From positions 1 to 11,751 of the forward strand of contig CAYZHG010000021.1 of the NCBI GenBank assembly GCA_964477455.1: 11,751 nt of DNA, given 5' to 3'. The number at the start of each line of letters is the position of its first letter. Positions within the stretch are counted from its first letter, which is position 1. Below are positions 7,790 to 11,751 of the stretch, one piece after another. This DNA is from CAIOJG01 sp964477455. GTDB taxonomy: Bacteria > Patescibacteriota > Patescibacteriia > Magasanikbacterales > GWA2-37-8. Made by a program: the position numbers and the translations under genes. A model generated the notes under the pieces. It saw only the letters and a program-made list of their open reading frames with translations, was not told the origin of the DNA and did no database searches.

Positions 7790-8494
7790 ATGTCAGGAAT
7801 CAAAAAAATAAGTTTTATCTTTGCATGTTTGGTATTATTTTTTTCTGTAAGCGATAAAGTTTTGGCAGCTGGGGCGGATTGTATGTGTTCTACTGATTTA
7901 AAATCATTTAAACCAGCAGAAATATTCAAACAACAGGGGGCTGTGTTAAAGGCGGTTTGTTTTGATTCGCCAGCCCAAAACTCTTGTATGCCGGTAGATC
8001 ACCCAGAAATAGTTAAAGATAAATTGAAACCAGATTGTTGGAGATATGATAACCCAGAATTATGTATTATCGGAAGTCAAGAATGGAAGATTAAATATGA
8101 TTCAATGTTGGAGAGTGGGAAAGACACAATCGAAGTTTCGACAAATAAAGAATCTACTGCCGTCAGTAAATTATCATCACTAATCGTGACTTGTGGACAG
8201 CCTGGAAAATTAAGTTCTTGGAACAAAGATTGTACAGACATTACGGTGTTTGTTAAGTTGTTGTTACAATTAACAAATTATTTGTTTGGTATTATTGGTG
8301 CACTGGCATTGGGAGCTTTTGTTTATGGCGGTTTTCAGTTGATACTTTCACAAGGAAACCCAGAAAAAGTAAAAGCGGGAACCGATGCTATGATAAATGC
8401 TGTGATTGGTTTAGCTGTCGCTTTTGGTGGTTATGTGTTGGTTTCATTTCTATCGGAAATATTAAAAGTGAAAGCAGATTTTAATTTAATGTAG
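7790..8494 (+). CDS. Secreted cysteine-containing protein with C-terminal T4SS pilin-like two-helix domain (paralogue 1)
   Basis: A 234-residue protein. The signal peptide has a hydrophobic core at residues 8-21 and probable cleavage after VLA (26). The ectodomain (27-150) has eight cysteines (31, 33, 57, 66, 83, 92, 135, 148), an even number suitable for disulphides. The C-terminal pilin-like domain has helix 1 at about 155-187, the loop QGNPEKVKAG at 188-197, and helix 2 at about 200-222. This pair of helices around a G-N-P-E-K turn is shared with the five following genes and resembles TrbC/VirB2 conjugative pilins. The usual W-[ML] after the Gly-Gly of helix 1 is absent here (GGFQLIL). Starts 1 nt after the lipoprotein stop, so it is probably translated by coupling. 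Domain function (subunit with an exposed adhesive or structural head) is inferred. Confidence 0.8.
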   Translation: MSGIKKISFIFACLVLFFSVSDKVLAAGADCMCSTDLKSFKPAEIFKQQGAVLKAVCFDSPAQNSCMPVDHPEIVKDKLKPDCWRYDNPELCIIGSQEWKIKYDSMLESGKDTIEVSTNKESTAVSKLSSLIVTCGQPGKLSSWNKDCTDITVFVKLLLQLTNYLFGIIGALALGAFVYGGFQLILSQGNPEKVKAGTDAMINAVIGLAVAFGGYVLVSFLSEILKVKADFNLM

Positions 8495-8506
8495 TTTTTC
8501 TTTCGT

Positions 8507-9283
8507 ATGAATAGTTATTGGAAAAGAATTTGTTTAATATTTTTAATTAATTTTTTTTGTACATTTTTTATTGCAAATGCAGAAGAAGGTGTGGTTGGAT
8601 TGCCTGGAGACGCTAATCCCACTGCAAATAATACTTTGGTAAATGGTGACCGTTGCTGCCTTGGTATTATTTCAGGTCAAACAGAAAAGTGCTTGTATTC
8701 TATTGAAACGACTCAATCGTGCAAACCTAGCGAAAAATTAATATCAAATGGGTGTATTGATTTAAAAAATGGAAATGCATATCCCGCGTGTAGTGCCAGT
8801 AGTTTTAAAAGTATGACGCCGACATCAGACACATCGACGATATCAAAAGAACCTGAAGCTAAAAAATCATTTTGTTGCGATTGTTCCAAAAAAGGCGGTA
8901 GTGTTGAAACGGTCACTCCGGAGGAGGGGGCCACTGCCAAATGCAGTTGTTCGGCGACACCAGAACCAGGAGAATGTAATAAAGTTTTAGAAGATTTAAA
9001 AAAAGAGGCCAAAGATGGTTTAAATAAAGCAGGATTTTATACTGGTAAAAAAGGCGTAATTCAAATTATTGGCAAAGTTACCAATTTTTTAATATTTCCA
9101 ATTGGTGCGATTATGATGGCTCTATATATTTGGGCCGGATTTTTATGGATGACCGCTCAAGGTAATAGTGAAAATATTTCAACTGCCAAATCAATACTTG
9201 TCTGGACAACACTTGGAGTGGTGGCCACCTTGGCCAGTTATCTAATAGTACAATTTGTCTTCAAAAATATAATTCAAATTTAA
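8507..9283 (+). CDS. Secreted cysteine-rich protein with C-terminal T4SS pilin-like domain (paralogue 2)
   Basis: A 258-residue protein with a signal peptide cut probably after IANA (25). The mature ectodomain (26-175) contains twelve cysteines. They include a CC pair at 50-51, others at 62, 72, 83 and 95, then a second cluster CCDC at 123-126, CSC at 146-148 and C157. A Ser/Thr-rich stretch at 100-115 separates the two clusters. The pilin-like domain follows: helix 1 at about 186-217 ending WAGFLWMTA, loop QGNSENIS (218-225), helix 2 at about 228-252. The Lys of the usual GNxEK is Asn here. The gap to the previous gene is 12 nt and pyrimidine-rich, with no Shine-Dalgarno site. No known enzyme motif is seen in the ectodomain. 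Paralogy to the neighbours through the pilin domain is clear; function is inferred only. Confidence 0.8.
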   Translation: MNSYWKRICLIFLINFFCTFFIANAEEGVVGLPGDANPTANNTLVNGDRCCLGIISGQTEKCLYSIETTQSCKPSEKLISNGCIDLKNGNAYPACSASSFKSMTPTSDTSTISKEPEAKKSFCCDCSKKGGSVETVTPEEGATAKCSCSATPEPGECNKVLEDLKKEAKDGLNKAGFYTGKKGVIQIIGKVTNFLIFPIGAIMMALYIWAGFLWMTAQGNSENISTAKSILVWTTLGVVATLASYLIVQFVFKNIIQI

Positions 9284-9292
9284 GAATGTATT

Positions 9293-10192
9293 ATGATTTT
9301 AAGTAAAAAAATTATATTTTTAACATTTGGGTTTTTCGTAATGGTTTTGCCGGTTAAAGCGAGTGCAGTGAATTGGCTCCTTTGTGAATCACAGCTTCCA
9401 AATGCCGATTATACACCTCCATACAAAGAATGGAAATGTAAGGCGGAAGGTGGGATAGTTGGTCAATATGATTGTGGTCCGGTTGTGTATACCGACGCTC
9501 AGTGTGACGCAGAATTGGCAAAAAAACCAAAACCTCCCGCTAAAACACCTCCACCTTTCAAACCGTCAGCAGGGTTTTGTATTTGTGATACTGAATGTAA
9601 AAATTTTCCTTATACCACCCAAAAAGAATTTGATGATGCTAAAGCATATTGTAAATCAAAAGTTTGTACAAAAGTAGAGCCAAGACCTTTTTATCAAGAT
9701 GATAAATGCAAATTATTTATCGGTCATTGTGACTGCAAAAGTGGGTGTGTGCCCAAGACATATTCAAATTTGAATGAATTGAAAGCAGGAAATGATTTTT
9801 GTGCTGCCGCCCCATGTTCAGCAACCGACAAAGTTTTTAAAGATGGAGGCTGTGCACCTGTGGTAGACAAAGGAAGTAGTGCGCCGGTAGATAAAGGCCC
9901 AACCGAAGTGAAATTGGAAAATCCACTCGCACTTGGTAAATCTGGTAATGCGACCGACGTCCCCACAATAATTGGTACCATAATAAATGGAATAATGGGA
10001 ATAATGGGGGCGATTGTACTTTTGATGGTTGTGTATGGCGGTACTACTTGGTTGATGTCCGCGGGAAATCCAGAAAAAATAAAATCTGGCTCACAGACAA
10101 TTCTTTGGGCATTACTTGGTGCTGTTGTTACGGTTGCCAGCTATGTTATTTTAAGTAAGATTATGGAATTGATAACTACAAACGTTTATTAA
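9293..10192 (+). CDS. Secreted protein with duplicated six-cysteine modules and T4SS pilin-like domain (paralogue 3)
   Basis: A 299-residue protein with a signal peptide cleaved probably after KASA (25). A first cysteine group is at 31, 49, 61 and 71, then a Pro/Lys-rich linker (78-92). Two tandem copies of a six-cysteine module follow: cysteines at 96, 98, 102, 120, 125, 139 and at 146, 148, 152, 170, 175, 187. The spacing is identical for the first five positions (C-x-C-x3-C-x17-C-x4-C), with a slightly shorter last gap in copy two. A linker rich in Lys, Gly and Pro (188-222) leads to the pilin domain: helix 1 at about 226-256 ending YGGTTWLMSA, loop GNPEKIKSG (258-266), helix 2 at about 267-290. 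The modules probably form small disulphide-stabilised folds outside the cell; the ligand is unknown. It starts 9 nt after the previous stop. A promoter follows, so it may end a transcription unit. Confidence 0.8.
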   Translation: MILSKKIIFLTFGFFVMVLPVKASAVNWLLCESQLPNADYTPPYKEWKCKAEGGIVGQYDCGPVVYTDAQCDAELAKKPKPPAKTPPPFKPSAGFCICDTECKNFPYTTQKEFDDAKAYCKSKVCTKVEPRPFYQDDKCKLFIGHCDCKSGCVPKTYSNLNELKAGNDFCAAAPCSATDKVFKDGGCAPVVDKGSSAPVDKGPTEVKLENPLALGKSGNATDVPTIIGTIINGIMGIMGAIVLLMVVYGGTTWLMSAGNPEKIKSGSQTILWALLGAVVTVASYVILSKIMELITTNVY

Positions 10193-10241
10193 ATATATAT
10201 AGTAGTTGTCTACAATCATAATAGTATTAAAAATAACTATG

Positions 10242-10250
10242 TGTTATAAT
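10242..10250 (+). promoter_or_regulatory. Extended -10 promoter for the major pilin candidate
   Basis: TGTTATAAT, the same nine bases as the ftsK promoter, ends 7 nt before an ATG at 10257. That is exactly the spacing seen at the leaderless start at 1530. The region 10193-10241 is very AT-rich and has no evident -35 box. Confidence 0.65.
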
Positions 10251-10256
10251 AACGCT

Positions 10257-10292
10257 ATGAAAAATCAAATACGAGAGGAGGTGACATTATGA
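10257..10292 (+). CDS. Possible leaderless 11-residue leader peptide overlapping the pilin start
   Basis: ATG at the predicted transcription start opens a short frame encoding MKNQIREEVTL. Its codons read through the Shine-Dalgarno site, and its TGA stop (10290-10292) overlaps the next ATG as ATGA. If translated, it would couple ribosome delivery on a leaderless mRNA to the pilin gene, or attenuate it. It may also be chance: it is short, has no visible conserved function, and a purine at the transcription start is expected in any case. Confidence 0.35.
   Translation: MKNQIREEVTL
10276..10284 (+). promoter_or_regulatory. Strong Shine-Dalgarno site of the major pilin candidate
   Basis: AGGAGGTGA matches the 16S rRNA tail over nine bases and ends 4 nt before the ATG at 10289. 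It decides that start. It is the only strong ribosome binding site in the window; the other genes have AT-rich leaders or 1-nt gaps. Confidence 0.9.
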
Positions 10293-10684
10293 AAAAAATT
10301 ATTGCAACTATATTGTCATTGACAACTATGTTTACTTTGGCATTTGTTTTAACTATGCCATTGCCTGCTAGCGCAGCTACTCCTCCGATTGAAGTAAAAG
10401 ATCTAGGTTTAAGTTACGGTACAGATACTGGTTTGTCTAATACTGATATCCGTACTACTGTTGCTAGAATTATCAAAGTAGCTATGAGTTTGCTTGGTAT
10501 CGTGGCGGTAGTTATCGTTTTGATCGGTGGTTTTAAATGGATGACCGCTGGTGGAAATGACGATCAGGTTGGAGAAGCTAAGAAATGGATTTTCTCCGGC
10601 GTGATTGGTTTAGCTATTATTTTGTCCGCATACGCTTTGGCTTCATTTGTAATCAATCAATTAGTAACCGCTACAGGAATATAA
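10289..10684 (+). CDS. T4SS pilin-like small secreted protein, likely major subunit (paralogue 4)
   Basis: A 131-residue protein with a signal peptide (hydrophobic core 5-22) cut probably after PASA (29), leaving about 102 residues. That is the size of VirB2/TrbC pilins. After a short polar segment with no cysteine there is helix 1 (about 56-85, ending GGFKWMTA), the loop GGNDDQVGEAKKW (88-100) and helix 2 (about 101-125, IGLAIILSAYALASF). Known conjugative pilins have the same two-helix hairpin in the membrane before polymerisation. Several signs point to high expression: its own promoter, the perfect Shine-Dalgarno site, and frequent GGT, GCT, ATC, TAC and TTC codons compared with its neighbours. 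Two hairpins follow the stop. Major-subunit status is inferred; membership of the paralogue family is visible directly. Confidence 0.85.
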   Translation: MKKIIATILSLTTMFTLAFVLTMPLPASAATPPIEVKDLGLSYGTDTGLSNTDIRTTVARIIKVAMSLLGIVAVVIVLIGGFKWMTAGGNDDQVGEAKKWIFSGVIGLAIILSAYALASFVINQLVTATGI

Positions 10685-10691
10685 TACTTAA

Positions 10692-10761
10692 AATAGAGAG
10701 TTTAAAAAGGCGCGTTTGCTTCGTCGACAAAATCATGAAAGTAAGCGCGCCGCCCTCTATT
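10692..10761 (+). ncRNA. Stable intercistronic hairpin after the major pilin
   Basis: Bases 10692-10698 (AATAGAG) pair with 10755-10761 (CTCTATT). A 13-bp stem then pairs 10709-10721 with 10739-10751: GGCGCG with CGCGCC plus seven further pairs, two of them G-U, around a 17-nt loop. The stem is much more GC-rich than its surroundings. No T-run follows, so it is more likely an mRNA stabiliser or partial attenuator than a classical terminator (inference). A separate non-coding RNA is not demonstrated. Confidence 0.7.
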
Positions 10762-10800
10762 ATTGCTCAGAGAAAGGAAAAAATTCTTTCTTTGCTCAAT
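10762..10800 (+). ncRNA. Second hairpin abutting the first, upstream of paralogue 5
   Basis: Bases 10768-10778 pair with 10784-10794 over 11 bp (two G-U) around a five-A loop. After a 2x2 internal loop, ATTG (10762-10765) pairs with CAAT (10797-10800). It begins at the base after the first hairpin ends, so the two could stack. It ends 19 nt before the next start codon. It could control translation or mRNA processing of the following gene. Confidence 0.65.
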
Positions 10801-10819
10801 AAAAATTAAAAATTCGACT

Positions 10820-11341
10820 ATGCGATTTAAAATTTTTATTATAATTAGTGTATTTTTTTCACTATTTTTGTTTTCTCCGGCTTCTGCCGCTAGTGACTAT
10901 GGTCTAAGTGCCGCCGTCAATGCTACCCAAGGCTCATTACCAAAAACAGTTGGTGGAGCCAGCAATTTACCAGAATTAGCCGCCGTGATAGTAAATGTAG
11001 CATTGTCGCTAATTGGTATTTTGTTTTTTATTTTGATGCTTTATGCAGGCATTACTTGGATGAAGGCGATGGGAAATACCGACGAAGTTACCAAAGCCAA
11101 AGAAATGATTACACAAGCTATTATCGGTTTGGTAATTATAATGGCCGCTTATGCTATTTCCAACTTTGTATTTACAAGTTTGGGGACAGGTGGAAATGAT
11201 TTTTCTTCAAGTCAAAATATGTGTGCAGCAACGTTTGCTGATGGGATGTGTAAAGAAGCCGCATCGTGTAATGCCCCAATGATAACCACACCCGGTTTGT
11301 GTCCAGGCGGTGCTACAAATTTGTGCTGTCATAAGCCTTAA
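10820..11341 (+). CDS. T4SS pilin-like secreted protein with six-cysteine C-terminal tail (paralogue 5)
   Basis: A 173-residue protein. The ATG at 10820 gives a clean signal peptide (hydrophobic 4-18, cleavage after PASA at 23). An upstream in-frame TTG at 10763 would begin inside the hairpin and put a charged stretch before the signal, so it was not used. The pilin domain has helix 1 at about 52-84 (YAGITWMKAMGN), loop GNTDEVTKAKE (85-95) and helix 2 at about 97-121. A Gly/Ser linker then leads to a tail with cysteines at 135, 144, 150, 161, 169 and 170 (C-x8-C-x5-C-x10-C-x7-CC), a knottin-like arrangement. A two-helix hairpin after signal cleavage puts the C-terminus outside the cell, where these disulphides could form. 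No Shine-Dalgarno site; the start follows two hairpins by 19 nt. Role as a minor or tip subunit is inferred. Confidence 0.85.
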   Translation: MRFKIFIIISVFFSLFLFSPASAASDYGLSAAVNATQGSLPKTVGGASNLPELAAVIVNVALSLIGILFFILMLYAGITWMKAMGNTDEVTKAKEMITQAIIGLVIIMAAYAISNFVFTSLGTGGNDFSSSQNMCAATFADGMCKEAASCNAPMITTPGLCPGGATNLCCHKP

Positions 11342-11370
11342 TTTCAATTTTTAAATTCACCTTTGTAATT

Positions 11371-11751
11371 ATGAAAAAAATACTTATTGTCATGTTCCTT
11401 TTAGGGGTTTTGATTACTCCTTTGACCGCTTCGGCTCAATTTGGTAAAGCGTTGACGAACATGAAAGTTGTTGGCGATAAAACAGATTTAACTTCTGATT
11501 TTGCTGGTTCTATTAGTACCGTAATAGTTGGCGTATTATCGTTGGCTGGTACAATTTTCTTAGTTCTCACCGTTTACGCTGGTATTTTGTGGATGACAGC
11601 TCAAGGTAATGAAGATCAAGTAACCAAAGCAAAAGATATTGTCACACAAGCGATCATTGGCTTGGCGATTACATTGGCGGCATATGCGATTACCGCTTTT
11701 GTTACTGGGAAATTGAATCCGACTACGTCTTCTTCAGTTCCACCGCCAGCG
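11371..11751 (+). CDS. T4SS pilin-like secreted protein, C-terminus beyond window (paralogue 6)
   Basis: 127 residues are visible from the ATG at 11371. The signal peptide is cut probably after TASA (22). Helix 1 spans about 46-77 (YAGILWMTAQGN), the loop GNEDQVTKAKD is at 79-89, and helix 2 runs from about 91 to 113. Its pilin domain is closest by eye to paralogues 5 (shared VTKAK and TQAIIGL) and 4. After helix 2 comes a Thr/Ser/Pro-rich stretch (117-127) at the window end, which may be a linker to a further C-terminal domain. No cysteine is present in the visible part. A 29-nt AT-rich spacer without a Shine-Dalgarno site separates it from paralogue 5. Expected further downstream, from family knowledge only: VirB6/VirB4-like genes. 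Confidence 0.85.
   Translation, partial: MKKILIVMFLLGVLITPLTASAQFGKALTNMKVVGDKTDLTSDFAGSISTVIVGVLSLAGTIFLVLTVYAGILWMTAQGNEDQVTKAKDIVTQAIIGLAITLAAYAITAFVTGKLNPTTSSSVPPPA

Noticed and set aside
10202..10213. Small GTAG/CTAC stem after paralogue 3
   Set aside because: A 4-bp stem with no T-run; too weak to call a terminator in such AT-rich DNA.
10585..10809. 74-codon frame running from inside pilin 4 through the hairpin region
   Set aside because: It overlaps paralogue 4 in another frame and then reads through both hairpins; there is no start signal and the composition is not protein-like.
10763..10819. N-terminal extension of paralogue 5 from a TTG
   Set aside because: It would begin inside the second hairpin and place a charged segment before a clean signal peptide that starts at the ATG at 10820.

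Overview
The window looks like a stretch of chromosome from an AT-rich, monoderm-like, small-genome bacterium, most plausibly a member of the Candidate Phyla Radiation (Patescibacteria, Parcubacteria-like). This is inferred from three things. First, there is a run of short secreted two-helix proteins of the type IV secretion pilin kind (TrbC/VirB2-like, 'T4SS_pilin'). Second, there is a neighbouring set of type IV pilin-like genes with large ectodomains. Third, almost no gene has a Shine-Dalgarno site, and promoters are of the extended -10 type. TGA acts as a normal stop (for example the stop at 5306-5308), so the UGA-as-glycine code of Gracilibacteria/Absconditabacteria is not in use.

Layout. 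Positions 1-1397 (minus strand) hold the N-terminal two thirds of an FtsK/SpoIIIE DNA translocase, cut by the window edge just after its Walker A motif. A 132-bp divergent promoter region follows. Positions 1530-5308 (plus) form a tight three-gene operon of type IV pilin-like proteins: a giant pseudopilin with beta-sandwich domains, a PilW/PulJ-like pseudopilin, and a PilX-like protein with a large C-terminal beta-rich domain. All three start with the same K-I-N-N-x-G leader. A 206-bp gap carries a roughly 110-bp inverted repeat. Positions 5515-6384 encode a GalU-like sugar nucleotidyltransferase.

From 6421 a second cluster begins. A lipoprotein of the extracellular solute-binding family 1 type is followed after 1 nt by six consecutive genes (the last cut by the window end), each encoding a signal peptide and a paralogous two-helix pilin domain with a G-N-x-[ED]-[KQN] loop. 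The first three paralogues carry cysteine-rich domains ahead of the pilin domain. The fourth is short, has no cysteine, has the only strong Shine-Dalgarno site in the window and uses favoured-looking codons, so it is the best major-pilin candidate. The fifth has a six-cysteine tail after the pilin domain. The sixth resembles the fourth, with a Pro/Ser/Thr-rich tail.

Regulation visible in the sequence. Four TG-n-TATAAT extended -10 promoters are present: before ftsK, before the pseudopilin operon, at the end of galU, and before the fourth pilin. Two have an ATG exactly at the expected transcription start, giving a leaderless mRNA. At the fourth pilin this leaderless ATG opens an 11-codon reading frame that runs through the Shine-Dalgarno site and ends in an ATGA overlap with the pilin gene. 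Two abutting RNA hairpins separate the fourth and fifth pilins.

Inferred picture: a cell-surface locus that builds two kinds of filament or envelope machine, a type IV pilus-like one and a conjugation-pilus-like one with diversified, disulphide-stabilised subunits, next to genes for cell division and sugar-nucleotide supply. No assembly ATPase, prepilin peptidase or VirB4/VirB6 gene is within the window, so the function of the pilin cluster is inferred from the families alone.
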